Shown piece after piece: positions 8,430 to 16,249 of a DNA stretch of 64,000 nucleotides; within the stretch, counting starts at the first letter, position 1, and each line of letters begins with the position of its first letter. Origin of the DNA: Streptomyces sp. JHA26 (GTDB lineage: Bacteria > Actinomycetota > Actinomycetes > Streptomycetales > Streptomycetaceae); assembly GCF_002005565.1 (NCBI RefSeq), contig NZ_BDJC01000032.1, positions 24,200-88,199 of the forward strand, read 5' to 3'. Position numbers and translations under genes: made by a program. The notes under the pieces are model-generated. The model worked only from the letters and a program-made list of their open reading frames with translations. It had not been told where the DNA came from and ran no database searches.

Positions 8430-8612
8430 GACGACCGGTCGACAGGAGTGGATCGGCAGGAGTGGAGGACCCGAGCACGACGGGTCGCCGGAACGGACGC
8501 CTTCGCGACAGGCGCCGGGCCGAGCAGCCCTTGGGGTGAAGCCGCACTCGTGCGGCCGGGCAACTTCGCCAGCCCGAATCCGACAGGTCATCCTTCACAG
8601 GCGGCTGACGAA
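8430..8612 (+). ncRNA. c-di-AMP riboswitch (ydaO-yuaA class)
   Basis: The leader of the NlpC/P60 gene carries the conserved ydaO blocks in the right order: a purine-rich AGTGGAGGACCCGAG (about 8461-8475), a variable hairpin, GGGGTGAAGCC (8533-8543), another hairpin (GCCGCACTCGTGCGGC), then CCCGAATCCGACAGGTCATC starting at 8573 and a closing GC-rich segment ending shortly before the start codon. This class senses cyclic di-AMP, and in streptomycetes it is known to control cell-wall hydrolases such as rpfA. Boundaries are approximate because the outer helix was judged by eye. Confidence 0.88.
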
Positions 8613-8621
8613 GGGTTGCGC

Positions 8622-9095
8622 ATGACTGCGCTCAATCGTGTCCCGTCGCTGATGGCCCGTGCCGGTACGGCCTCGGCCCTGACCATCGCCGCCGTGGGCG
8701 GCTCCCTCGTGGTTCCCGGCGCCTCCTCCGAGGCCGCCGCGGCGAGCCACGCGACGAAGGCCCTCAGGATCGCGGCCTCCAAGAAGGGCTCGCCCTACGC
8801 GTGGGGCGCCACCGGACCGTACCGGTTCGACTGCTCCGGACTGACGCTGTACTCGTTCAAGAAGGCCGGCAAGAAGCTGCCGCGGACCGCCGCGCAGCAG
8901 TACAACAAGACCCGGCACATCTCCGCCAGGAGCCGCAGGGCCGGAGACCTCGTGTTCTTCCACTCGGGCCGGAGCGTGTACCACGTCGGCATCTACGCCG
9001 GGAAGGGCAAGATCTGGCACGCCCCGAAGACCGGGGACGTGGTGCGGCTGCAGAAGATCTGGACGAGCAACGTCTGGTACGGCCGGGTGAAGTGA
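8622..9095 (+). CDS. Secreted NlpC/P60 family cell-wall hydrolase
   Basis: 157 residues from the ATG at 8622 (GAAGGG 6 nt upstream). An earlier in-frame start would run back through the riboswitch and is rejected. Residues 1-45 form a Sec signal peptide (hydrophobic core ALTIAAVGGSLVVPGA, then an Ala-rich cleavage zone). The rest is one NlpC/P60 domain: catalytic Cys in FDCSGLT, catalytic His in HVGIYAG and the third polar residue in HAPKTGD. It should cleave peptide stems in peptidoglycan outside the membrane. There is no separate wall-binding domain. Expression is probably gated by c-di-AMP through the leader riboswitch. Confidence 0.9.
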   Translation: MTALNRVPSLMARAGTASALTIAAVGGSLVVPGASSEAAAASHATKALRIAASKKGSPYAWGATGPYRFDCSGLTLYSFKKAGKKLPRTAAQQYNKTRHISARSRRAGDLVFFHSGRSVYHVGIYAGKGKIWHAPKTGDVVRLQKIWTSNVWYGRVK

Positions 9096-9179
9096 TCAGC
9101 CCGGGGCGGCGCCGGCGTCCTGACGCGCCGTCACCGTCCCGGGTGCGTGACACGGTGCTCAGCGGTTGACCGCCACGGT

Positions 9180-9794
9180 ATGGCCGACCACCGCCGCTGC
9201 ACCGCGCGCAAGGAGACACCGCTGGAGCGCGCCGACCGCAACTTCGTCGAGCTGCTCCAGGAACTGCGCGTCACCCGGACCGGCGTGCAGGTCCTCTTCG
9301 TCTTCCTGCTGTCCCTGGCCTTCACGTCGCGCTTCCCGGAGCTCGACACGGTCCAGCGCGTCGTCTACGTCACCACGCTGCTGTTCGCGGTGCTCGCCGC
9401 GACGCTGTTCACGGCCCCGGCCGCGCTGCACCGCTCCCTCTTCCAGCACGGCGCCAAGGAGCGCATCGTGCGGGTGTCCTCGCGGCTCGCCACGCTCGGC
9501 CTGGGCGTGCTGGTGCTCGCGTTCACCGGCTCGGTGATGCTCGTGGTCGACGTGACCACCGGACGGACCGGCGGAGCGGCCGCCGGTGCGGCGACCCTGC
9601 TGGTCCGCCTCGGCCTGTGGTGGCTGCTCCCCCGCCTGGTCCGGCGGGCCCACCTGGCCGGTGGACACCGCGCCGCCGAACGGCGTCCGGCGGCGGAACC
9701 GGCCGCCGGGGCCCGGGAGGAGGCGGTGCGGAGCCGCACGGCGCGGCGCTCGCCGTCCGTCACGCGCCGGGTGCCGTCCACGCCTCACCGCTGA
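9180..9794 (+). CDS. DUF6328-like integral membrane protein
   Basis: About 204 residues. After a short charged N-terminus (ETPLERADRNFVELLQELRVTRTG) come four hydrophobic segments at roughly residues 39-55, 63-85, 108-132 and 137-155, then a long Arg/Ala-rich hydrophilic tail. This pattern and the ELLQELRVTRTGVQ motif match DUF6328 proteins of actinobacteria, whose function is unknown. The start is uncertain: ATG 9180 and GTG 9147 both lack a good ribosome site, whereas an AAGGAG sits 6 nt before an in-frame CTG at 9222. Its stop overlaps the 3' end of the convergent ATP-binding protein gene by 10 bp. Confidence 0.65.
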   Translation: MADHRRCTARKETPLERADRNFVELLQELRVTRTGVQVLFVFLLSLAFTSRFPELDTVQRVVYVTTLLFAVLAATLFTAPAALHRSLFQHGAKERIVRVSSRLATLGLGVLVLAFTGSVMLVVDVTTGRTGGAAAGAATLLVRLGLWWLLPRLVRRAHLAGGHRAAERRPAAEPAAGAREEAVRSRTARRSPSVTRRVPSTPHR

Positions 9795-10288
9795 GGCTTC
9801 CGCTGCCCCACGGCCTCGCTCCGGGGACGGCCCACGGCCGTGACCGGCTCGGCGGGCGCCGACGGGCCCGGTGCCCTCCAGGGCAGTTCGATGGAGACGG
9901 TCTTGCCGCCCTCGCGCGTGGGCCGCACCCTCAGCCTGCCGCCGCACTCCGCCGTCAGCCAGCGGACGATCACCATGCCCCGGCCGTTGTCCTGCTGCAC
10001 GGCGGCGGGCAGGCGCTTGGGGAAACGCGGGTGGCTGTCCGTGACGCCGACGCACAGCCGTTCGTCACGGTCGAGCACGAGGTCCACCGTGAAGGTCGGT
10101 GACTGCCCGAGCGTGTGCTGGACCGCGTTGGTGGCCAGCTCGGAGACGATGAGCCGGACGGTCTCGGACACCTCCGCGTCCGCGGGCAGACCCCACTCCG
10201 CCAGAGTGCCCACCACATAGGTGCGCGCGGCGGCCACCGAGGCGGGATCGCTCGGCAGAGTGACGGATGCTTCCAGATGGTCTGCCAT
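9785..10288 (-). CDS. ATP-binding protein, anti-sigma-factor-like serine kinase fold (HATPase_c_2)
   Basis: 167 residues starting at the ATG at 10288. The GHKL ATPase boxes are visible: N-box ELATNAVQHT, G1-like GVTDSHPRFPKR and G2 NGRGMVIV. The C-terminal ~25 residues are disordered. Such small ATPases are abundant in Streptomyces and are usually found, as here, beside an XRE regulator with a DUF5753-type domain and a DUF397 protein. Biochemical roles of this triad are largely unknown; anti-sigma-like phosphorylation of a partner is inferred from the fold. Divergent from the XRE gene. Confidence 0.8.
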   Translation of the reverse strand: MADHLEASVTLPSDPASVAAARTYVVGTLAEWGLPADAEVSETVRLIVSELATNAVQHTLGQSPTFTVDLVLDRDERLCVGVTDSHPRFPKRLPAAVQQDNGRGMVIVRWLTAECGGRLRVRPTREGGKTVSIELPWRAPGPSAPAEPVTAVGRPRSEAVGQRKPQR

Positions 10289-10413
10289 GGCGACGTCGTC
10301 CCTTTCCCACGGGACCGCAGCCCGACACGGAGCGGACGGTTCGAGTACGGTCCCGGACTGGTGCTTCGCCGCCAGACTGCCACCCTCACCCGGTGCGGAG
10401 CGGCGATCCACCA

Positions 10414-10429
10414 AGATATGCATATATCT
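10414..10429. promoter_or_regulatory. AT-rich near-palindrome between the ATPase and XRE genes
   Basis: AGATATGCATATATCT, containing the perfect palindrome ATATGCATAT (10416-10425). It is a rare AT island in the 213-bp divergent region, about 75 bp before the XRE start. Plausible promoter core or autoregulatory operator. Confidence 0.4.
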
Positions 10430-10501
10430 GTCGCTCGAAGCGGTGAACTCTGCGACGACAGACCGTATGCGCGCGCCTCGACGGGAGTAAAGGAGTGGCC
10501 C

Positions 10502-11362
10502 ATGCAGCACGGTCCGGTGGTGCGCCGCCGAAAGCTGGGTGCGGAACTGCGCGCCCTGCGCACGTCGGCGGGGATCACCAGCGGCGAGGCGGCCCGGCTG
10601 GTGGGCTGGCACCAGTCGAAGATCAGCCGGATCGAGACCGGGACGAGCGGGGCGAAACCGGCCGACGTGCGGTTACTGCTGGACGCCTACGGCGTGGACG
10701 ACCGGGAACTGCGGGAGCTGCTGGTGGTGCTGGCGGGCTCCGACGACACGGGCGGCCGGCACCACTGGTGGCACGCCTACCGCGGGGTACTGCCGCCGAC
10801 GTACCGGGACTTCATCAGCCTGGAGTCGCAGGCGAGCGCGATGCGCACCCTGGAGACCACCGTCGTGCCCGGACTGCTGCAGACCCCGGAGTACGCCCGC
10901 GCGGTCACGCGGGCCGCGGTGGACGGGCTGTCGGAGGAGCGGCTGGACACACTGGTGGAGGTCCGGCTGGCCCGGCAGGACGTGCTGCGGGCCGATCCGC
11001 CGCTGGAGCTGAACGCGGTCCTCGACGAAGCGGTGCTGCGCCGGGAGGTGGGCGGGCCGGGGGTGATGGCCCGGCAGCTGACCCGGCTGGTGGAGGCCGC
11101 GCGGCTGCCCCACGTCCGGCTCCAGGTGCTCCCGTTCACCGCCGGGGCGCACATCGGCGTCACCGGTCCTTTCGTCATCTTCTCCTTTCCGAGCACTTCT
11201 GATCTCGACGTGGTTGTTCTCGACCACTTGACGAGTAGCCTCCATCTCGAGCGGAAAGAAGACCTAGAGGCCTACACCGAGGCCTTCGACGCCCTCCTGC
11301 TCCATGCCCTTTCGCCCGAGGACTCGTTGGACTACATCGCCGCGACAGCGGCCGGCGCGTAA
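10502..11362 (+). CDS. XRE-family regulator with DUF5753-type C-terminal domain
   Basis: 286 residues; AAGGAG lies 7 nt before the ATG. Residues ~8-65 form a helix-turn-helix (LRTSAGITSGEAARLVGWHQSKISRIETG). The rest matches the DUF5753 domain of Streptomyces XRE proteins (segments HHWWHAYRGVLPPTYRDFISLE, TTVVPGLLQTPEYARAV, and the late QVLPFTAGAHIGVTGPFVI). It is translated with the DUF397 gene 11 bp downstream and is divergent from the ATP-binding protein. WhiJ-like members of this class influence development and antibiotic production; whether this one does is unknown. Confidence 0.85.
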   Translation: MQHGPVVRRRKLGAELRALRTSAGITSGEAARLVGWHQSKISRIETGTSGAKPADVRLLLDAYGVDDRELRELLVVLAGSDDTGGRHHWWHAYRGVLPPTYRDFISLESQASAMRTLETTVVPGLLQTPEYARAVTRAAVDGLSEERLDTLVEVRLARQDVLRADPPLELNAVLDEAVLRREVGGPGVMARQLTRLVEAARLPHVRLQVLPFTAGAHIGVTGPFVIFSFPSTSDLDVVVLDHLTSSLHLERKEDLEAYTEAFDALLLHALSPEDSLDYIAATAAGA

Positions 11363-11373
11363 GGAGGCACCAC

Positions 11374-11613
11374 ATGTCCGCACTTCCTCGGAAGACCCCC
11401 ACGAGTACCGATCTGCGCGGTGTGCGATGGCTGCGCAGCAGCTACAGCACCGGAGCCAACAACTGCGTGGAGACCGCACGGCCGTCGGCCGGCCCCTGGG
11501 CCGGACTGCTCGCCGTGCGCGACTCCAAGGACCCGGCCGGGCCCGCGCTGCTCTTCTCCCCGGGGAGCTGGGCGTCGTTCACGGCCGCGATCCGCCGCGG
11601 CCGGCCACGCTGA
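11374..11613 (+). CDS. DUF397 domain small protein
   Basis: 79 residues; strong AAGGAGG site 7 nt before the ATG. The sequence RGVRWLRSSYSTGANNCVETA, then LAVRDSKDPAGPALLFSPGSWASFTAAI is the classic DUF397 pattern (W-x-K/R-SS-S...NCVE, VRDSK, F...W..F). DUF397 proteins such as BldB-related ones usually pair with an adjacent XRE regulator, as here, and may bind or modulate it. Same operon as the XRE gene. Confidence 0.9.
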   Translation: MSALPRKTPTSTDLRGVRWLRSSYSTGANNCVETARPSAGPWAGLLAVRDSKDPAGPALLFSPGSWASFTAAIRRGRPR

Positions 11614-11655
11614 TCCGACCGGGCACCGCGCGACGCACGGCCGTGCCACGCCGAC

Positions 11656-12783
11656 TCATGGCCGCGTTTCGCCGATCACCCGTACAGCGCGTTCGATCTG
11701 TTCCCCGGAGAGGTCCGCGCGGGCGGTCAGCCTGAGCCGTGAGATGCCGTCGGGCACCGACGGAGGGCGGAAGCAACCCACGGACAGGCCGGCCGTCCGG
11801 CAGTCGGCCGCCCACCGGACGGCCGCCTCCGGGGAAGGGGCGCGCACCGAGACCACCGCGGCGTCCGGACGTACCGCTTCCAGACCCGCGGCGGTCAGGC
11901 GTGCGTGCAGCTCGGCCGCCACCGCGCGCGCCCGGGCCGCCCGTTCGGGCTCACGGCGCAGCAGGCGCAGAGCGGCGAGGGCCGCGCCCGTCGCCGCGGG
12001 GGCGAGCCCCGTGTCGAAGATGAAGGACCGTGCCGTGTTGACGAGGTGGTCGATCACCCGGGCGGGGCCGAGCACGGCACCGCCCTGGCTGCCGAGCGAC
12101 TTGGACAGCGTGAGCGTCACGACGACGTCGTCGGCGCCCGCGAGCCCCGCCGCGTGCGGGGCGCCCCGGCCGCCCTCGCCGAGGACCCCGAGGCCGTGGG
12201 CGTCGTCGACGACCAGCCCGGCGCCGTGCTCCCGGCACGCCTCGGCGAGGGCGGCCAGCGGCGCGGCGTCGCCGTCCACCGAGAAGACCGTGTCGGAGAC
12301 GACGACGGCGGTCCCGTCGTGCGTCGCCAGCGCCTTGCGCACCGCGTCCGGGTCGGCGTGCGCCACCACCTGGGTCGTGCCCCGGGCCAGCCGGCAACCG
12401 TCGATCAGCGAGGCGTGGTTGGCGGCGTCGGAGACGACGAGGGAGCCGTGCGGGGCGAGCGCGGTGACCGCGGCGAGGTTGGCCGCGTAGCCGGAGGAGA
12501 GGACGAGGGCGGCCTCGAAGCCGCAGAAGGCGGCCAGTTCGCGCTCGAGTTCGGTGTGCAGTTCGGTCGTTCCGGTGACGAGCCGGGAGCCGGTCGCGCC
12601 GCCGCCCCAGGCACGCGCGGCCCGCGCCGCTCCCTCGACCACCTCCGGATGCCGGGCGAGACCGAGGTAGTCGTTGCTCGCCAGGTCCAGCAGCGGCGAG
12701 TCGGCCGGACGGGGCCGCAGCGTCCGTACGAGACCGGACCGGCGGCGCGCCCCGGCCTGCTCGTCGATCCAGCCGAACGCCAT
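11656..12783 (-). CDS. bioF: 8-amino-7-oxononanoate synthase
   Basis: 375 residues, an alpha-oxoamine synthase of fold-type I. The PLP lysine is K228 in TLTLSKSLGSQGG and the cofactor-contacting DDAH motif is at residues 193-196. The GGGATGSRLVTG segment is the usual acyl-substrate region. It condenses pimeloyl thioester with alanine in the first committed ring-forming step of biotin synthesis. GGAGGG lies 6 nt before the ATG, and TACAAAAT further upstream is a likely -10. It is divergent from bioB-bioA-bioD, so the four enzymes flank one control region. Confidence 0.93.
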   Translation of the reverse strand: MAFGWIDEQAGARRRSGLVRTLRPRPADSPLLDLASNDYLGLARHPEVVEGAARAARAWGGGATGSRLVTGTTELHTELERELAAFCGFEAALVLSSGYAANLAAVTALAPHGSLVVSDAANHASLIDGCRLARGTTQVVAHADPDAVRKALATHDGTAVVVSDTVFSVDGDAAPLAALAEACREHGAGLVVDDAHGLGVLGEGGRGAPHAAGLAGADDVVVTLTLSKSLGSQGGAVLGPARVIDHLVNTARSFIFDTGLAPAATGAALAALRLLRREPERAARARAVAAELHARLTAAGLEAVRPDAAVVSVRAPSPEAAVRWAADCRTAGLSVGCFRPPSVPDGISRLRLTARADLSGEQIERAVRVIGETRP

Positions 12784-12847
12784 GAGTCACCCTCCGGGGA
12801 TTTTGTAGGCAGTGGACAGACACTAGCGGCACGACGGGTCGTCCGAG

Positions 12848-12865
12848 GTGTGGCGATACCCACAC
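12848..12865. promoter_or_regulatory. Inverted repeat in the bioF-bioB divergent promoter region
   Basis: GTGTGG-N6-CCACAC (12848-12853 and 12860-12865), near the middle of the 150-bp region between the two divergent biotin transcription units. It is a candidate operator for a biotin regulator (BioQ or BirA type), but no known consensus could be matched by eye. Confidence 0.4.
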
Positions 12866-12933
12866 GACGATCTGTCACTGTTGTGCGAACTCTCCTTGGC
12901 CCCGGGCGGCCCCGTAGGACAGGATCGGCTCTC

Positions 12934-14142
12934 ATGGATCTGCTGAACACGCTGGTGGACAAGGGGCTTCGGCGCGAGACGCCGACCCGCGAGGAGGCGC
13001 TGGCCGTCCTGGCCACGTCCGACGACGACCTGCTCGACGTGGTGACCGCGGCCGGCAAGGTGCGCCGTCACTGGTTCGGCCGACGGGTGAAACTCAACTA
13101 CCTCGTCAACCTCAAGTCGGGCCTGTGTCCCGAGGACTGCTCCTACTGCTCGCAGCGGCTCGGCTCGAAGGCCGAGATCCTCAAGTACACCTGGCTCAAA
13201 CCCGGCCAGGCCTCCGAGGCCGCCGCCGCGGGTGTGGCCGGCGGTGCCAAGCGGGTGTGCCTGGTGGCCAGCGGACGCGGCCCGACCGACCGGGACGTGG
13301 ACCGCGTCTCCGAGACGATCAAGGCCATCAAGGACCAGAACGAGGGCGTCGAGGTGTGCGCCTGCCTGGGCCTGCTCTCCGACGGCCAGGCGGAGCGGCT
13401 GCGCGAGGCGGGCGCCGACGCCTACAACCACAACCTCAACACGTCCGAGTCGACGTACGGGGACATCACGACCACGCACACGTACGCCGACCGGGTGGAC
13501 ACGGTCAACAAGGCGCACGCGGCCGGGCTGTCCGCCTGCTCCGGGCTGATCGCGGGCATGGGTGAGAGCGACGAGGACCTGGTCGACGTGGTCTTCTCGC
13601 TGCGCGAGCTGGACCCCGACTCGGTGCCGGTCAACTTCCTGATCCCGTTCGAGGGCACCCCGCTGGCCAAGGAGTGGAACCTCACCCCGCAGCGGTGCCT
13701 GCGGATCCTGGCGATGGTCCGGTTCGTGTGCCCCGACGTCGAGGTGCGCATCGCCGGCGGCCGCGAGGTGCACCTGCGCAGCATGCAGCCGCTCGCCCTG
13801 CACCTGGCCAACTCCATCTTCCTGGGCGACTACCTCACCAGCGAGGGCCAGGCGGGCAAGGCCGACCTGGAGATGATCGCGGACGCCGGCTTCGAGGTGG
13901 AGGGCACCGACCGGGTGACCCTGCCCGAGCACCGCACGGCGGGCCGGGGCGGCTGCGGGCCGCACGAGGACGGCGGCTGCGGATCCCACGAGGGCGGCGG
14001 TGTCTGTGGTTCCGTCCCGGCCGAGGGCGGGTGCGGTTCCGCGACGGCCGCGGAACCGGCGGTCCCCGCGGGCGAGGCGCGCACCGATCTGGTAGCGGTG
14101 CGCCGGCGCGGCGCGGGAACCGACCTGGCGCCCAATGCCTGA
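12934..14142 (+). CDS. bioB: Biotin synthase with C-terminal Cys/Gly-rich tail
   Basis: 402 residues. The radical-SAM cluster motif is C65-x3-C69-x2-C72 (CPEDCSYC), followed by the BioB-typical YNHNLNTS region and the AGGREVHLRSMQPLALHLANSIF segment that carries the Arg ligand of the [2Fe-2S] cluster. It inserts sulfur into dethiobiotin. The catalytic domain is complete by about residue 335. Beyond it lies a ~65-residue extension with cysteines at 341, 349, 358 and 367, each flanked by glycine and two of them close to histidine, then a disordered end. Typical BioB is about 320-350 residues. The stop overlaps the bioA start by 8 bp. Confidence 0.95.
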   Translation: MDLLNTLVDKGLRRETPTREEALAVLATSDDDLLDVVTAAGKVRRHWFGRRVKLNYLVNLKSGLCPEDCSYCSQRLGSKAEILKYTWLKPGQASEAAAAGVAGGAKRVCLVASGRGPTDRDVDRVSETIKAIKDQNEGVEVCACLGLLSDGQAERLREAGADAYNHNLNTSESTYGDITTTHTYADRVDTVNKAHAAGLSACSGLIAGMGESDEDLVDVVFSLRELDPDSVPVNFLIPFEGTPLAKEWNLTPQRCLRILAMVRFVCPDVEVRIAGGREVHLRSMQPLALHLANSIFLGDYLTSEGQAGKADLEMIADAGFEVEGTDRVTLPEHRTAGRGGCGPHEDGGCGSHEGGGVCGSVPAEGGCGSATAAEPAVPAGEARTDLVAVRRRGAGTDLAPNA

Positions 14143-15421
14143 GCCCGCGCTGACCGTGGACGCGCTGCTGGCCCTGGACCGGCAGCACGTCTGGCACCCG
14201 TACGGACCGATGCCCGGCCGGCAGGACCCGCTGGTGGTGGAGTCGGCGAGCGGGGTGCGGCTGCGGCTGGCCGGCACCCGGGACGAGCTGGTCGACGGGA
14301 TGTCGTCCTGGTGGTCGGCGATCCACGGCTACAGCCACCCGGTCCTCGACGAGGCCGTGCGCGACCAGCTCGACCGCATGAGCCACGTCATGTTCGGCGG
14401 CCTCACCCACGAGCCCGCCGTGCGGCTGGCCAAGCTCCTGGTCGACATCTCGCCCGACGGGCTGGAGCACGTGTTCCTCGCCGACTCCGGCTCGGTGTCG
14501 GTCGAGGTCGCGGTCAAGATGTGCCTGCAGTACTGGCGCTCGCTGGGCCGCCCCGCCAAGCAGCGGCTGCTGACCTGGCGCGGCGGCTACCACGGCGACA
14601 CCTGGCACCCCATGTCCGTGTGCGACCCCGACGGCGGCATGCACGACCTGTGGAGCGGCGTCCTGCCCCGCCAGCTGTTCGCCGACGCCCCTCCCGCGGA
14701 GTACGACGACGCCTACGCCGCGCACCTGTCGTCGATGATCGAGCGGCACGCCGACGAGCTGGCCGCGGTGATCGTCGAACCGGTGGTGCAGGGCGCGGGC
14801 GGCATGCGGTTCCACTCCCCCGCCTACCTGCGGGTGCTGCGCGAGGCGTGCGACGCGCACGACGTGCTGCTGGTGTTCGACGAGATCGCCACCGGCTTCG
14901 GACGCACCGGTGCCCTGTTCGCCGCCGAACACGCGTCGGTGACACCGGACGTGATGTGCGTGGGCAAGGCGCTGACCGGCGGTTACCTGACCATGGCCGC
15001 CACCCTGTGCACCGCGCGCGTCGCCGACGGCATCTCCCGGGGCGAGGTGCCGGTGCTCGCCCACGGGCCCACCTTCATGGGCAACCCGCTCGCCGCCGCC
15101 GTCGCCTGTGCCTCCGTCGAGCTGCTGCTCGGCCACGACTGGCGCGCGGAGGTCAAGCGCATCGAGGCCGGCCTCACCGAGGGGCTCGCCCCCGCCGCCG
15201 CCCTGCCGGGCGTGAGCGACGTGCGGGTGCTCGGGGCGATCGGCGTCGTCCAGCTCGACCACCCGGTCGACATGCGGGCCGCCACGGCGGCGGCCGTGCG
15301 CGAGGGCGTCTGGCTGCGCCCGTTCCGCGACCTGATCTACACCATGCCGCCCTACATCACCGGCGACACGGACATCGCCCGCATCACCCGCGCGGTCCGC
15401 GCGGCGGCGAAGGAGGGATGA
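14135..15421 (+). CDS. bioA: Adenosylmethionine-8-amino-7-oxononanoate aminotransferase
   Basis: 428 residues, class III aminotransferase. It begins DRQHVWHPYGPM and has the BioA-specific DGMSSWWSAIHGYSHP segment. The cofactor acid is in FDEIATGFGRTG (D249/E250) and the PLP lysine is K278 in GKALTGGYLTMAATL. It uses S-adenosylmethionine as amino donor to make 7,8-diaminopelargonate. Translationally coupled to bioB by an 8-bp overlap; bioD follows after 3 bp. Confidence 0.95.
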   Translation: MPEPALTVDALLALDRQHVWHPYGPMPGRQDPLVVESASGVRLRLAGTRDELVDGMSSWWSAIHGYSHPVLDEAVRDQLDRMSHVMFGGLTHEPAVRLAKLLVDISPDGLEHVFLADSGSVSVEVAVKMCLQYWRSLGRPAKQRLLTWRGGYHGDTWHPMSVCDPDGGMHDLWSGVLPRQLFADAPPAEYDDAYAAHLSSMIERHADELAAVIVEPVVQGAGGMRFHSPAYLRVLREACDAHDVLLVFDEIATGFGRTGALFAAEHASVTPDVMCVGKALTGGYLTMAATLCTARVADGISRGEVPVLAHGPTFMGNPLAAAVACASVELLLGHDWRAEVKRIEAGLTEGLAPAAALPGVSDVRVLGAIGVVQLDHPVDMRAATAAAVREGVWLRPFRDLIYTMPPYITGDTDIARITRAVRAAAKEG

Positions 15422-15424
15422 CAC

Positions 15425-16141
15425 ATGCCGGTACTGGTGATCACCGGGACGGGCACCGAGGTGGGCAAGACGGTCACGACCGCCGCCGTCGCCGCGGCGG
15501 CGCTGGCGGCCGGCCGGTCGGTGGCCGTGCTGAAGGCCGCTCAGACCGGCGTACGGCCCGACGAGCCCGGGGACGCCCAGGAGATCGCGCGTCTGGCGGG
15601 CGCCGTGACGGCGGCCGAGGTCGCCCGCTACCCCGAACCGCTGGCACCCGCCACGGCCGCGCGGCGGGCCGGGCGGGCGCCGGTGCGTCCCGGGGAGGTG
15701 GCGGAGGCCGCGGCCAAGCTGGCCACCGAGCACGATCTGGTGCTGGTCGAGGGGGCCGGCGGGCTGCTCGTCCGGTTCGACGAGGCGGGCGGGACGCTGG
15801 CGGACGTCGCGGCCCTGCTCGGCGCACCGGTGCTCGTGGTGGCGTCGGCGGGACTCGGCACCCTGAACACGACCGAGCTGACCGCCCGTGAACTCGCGAC
15901 GCGGGGGCTGGAGTTGACGGGCGTGGTGATCGGCGCCTGGCCCACGGAACCGGACCTCGCCTCGCGCTGCAACCTCGCGGACCTGCCGGACGTGTCCGGG
16001 GCACCGTTGCTCGGCGCCCTGCCCGCCGGGGCGGGTGCCCTCGCACCGGCCGCCTTCCGGTCGGCGGCGCCGCACTGGCTGGCCCCCCGCCTGGAGGGCA
16101 CGTGGGACGCGGACGCGTTCCGCCGCCGGGAGGCCCCCTGA
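15425..16141 (+). CDS. bioD: Dethiobiotin synthetase
   Basis: 238 residues. The P-loop GTGTEVGKT is near residues 8-16 and the VLKAAQTG and VEGAGGLLVRFDEAG segments are diagnostic of BioD. It carboxylates 7,8-diaminopelargonate with ATP and CO2 to form the ureido ring. AAGGAGG lies 8 nt before the start. It is the last gene of bioB-bioA-bioD, giving a full pathway from pimeloyl thioester together with bioF. Confidence 0.95.
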   Translation: MPVLVITGTGTEVGKTVTTAAVAAAALAAGRSVAVLKAAQTGVRPDEPGDAQEIARLAGAVTAAEVARYPEPLAPATAARRAGRAPVRPGEVAEAAAKLATEHDLVLVEGAGGLLVRFDEAGGTLADVAALLGAPVLVVASAGLGTLNTTELTARELATRGLELTGVVIGAWPTEPDLASRCNLADLPDVSGAPLLGALPAGAGALAPAAFRSAAPHWLAPRLEGTWDADAFRRREAP

Positions 16142-16249
16142 ACGACCGCCGGCCGGACCACCGCGCGCACGTGGCGTGCCGACGGGCGGGTGCGCGGTGC
16201 TCGGGCGGGGGACAATCACGGTGAGGCGCCACCTCGTGAGGGAGGTCCC

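Noticed and set aside
8448..8621. An N-terminal extension of the NlpC/P60 protein
   Set aside because: It runs through the conserved riboswitch and places the signal peptide about 58 residues inside the protein.
11656..16141. Biotin genes as a specialised-metabolite cluster
   Set aside because: All four are standard biotin enzymes in the usual divergent layout; no accessory biosynthetic genes flank them.
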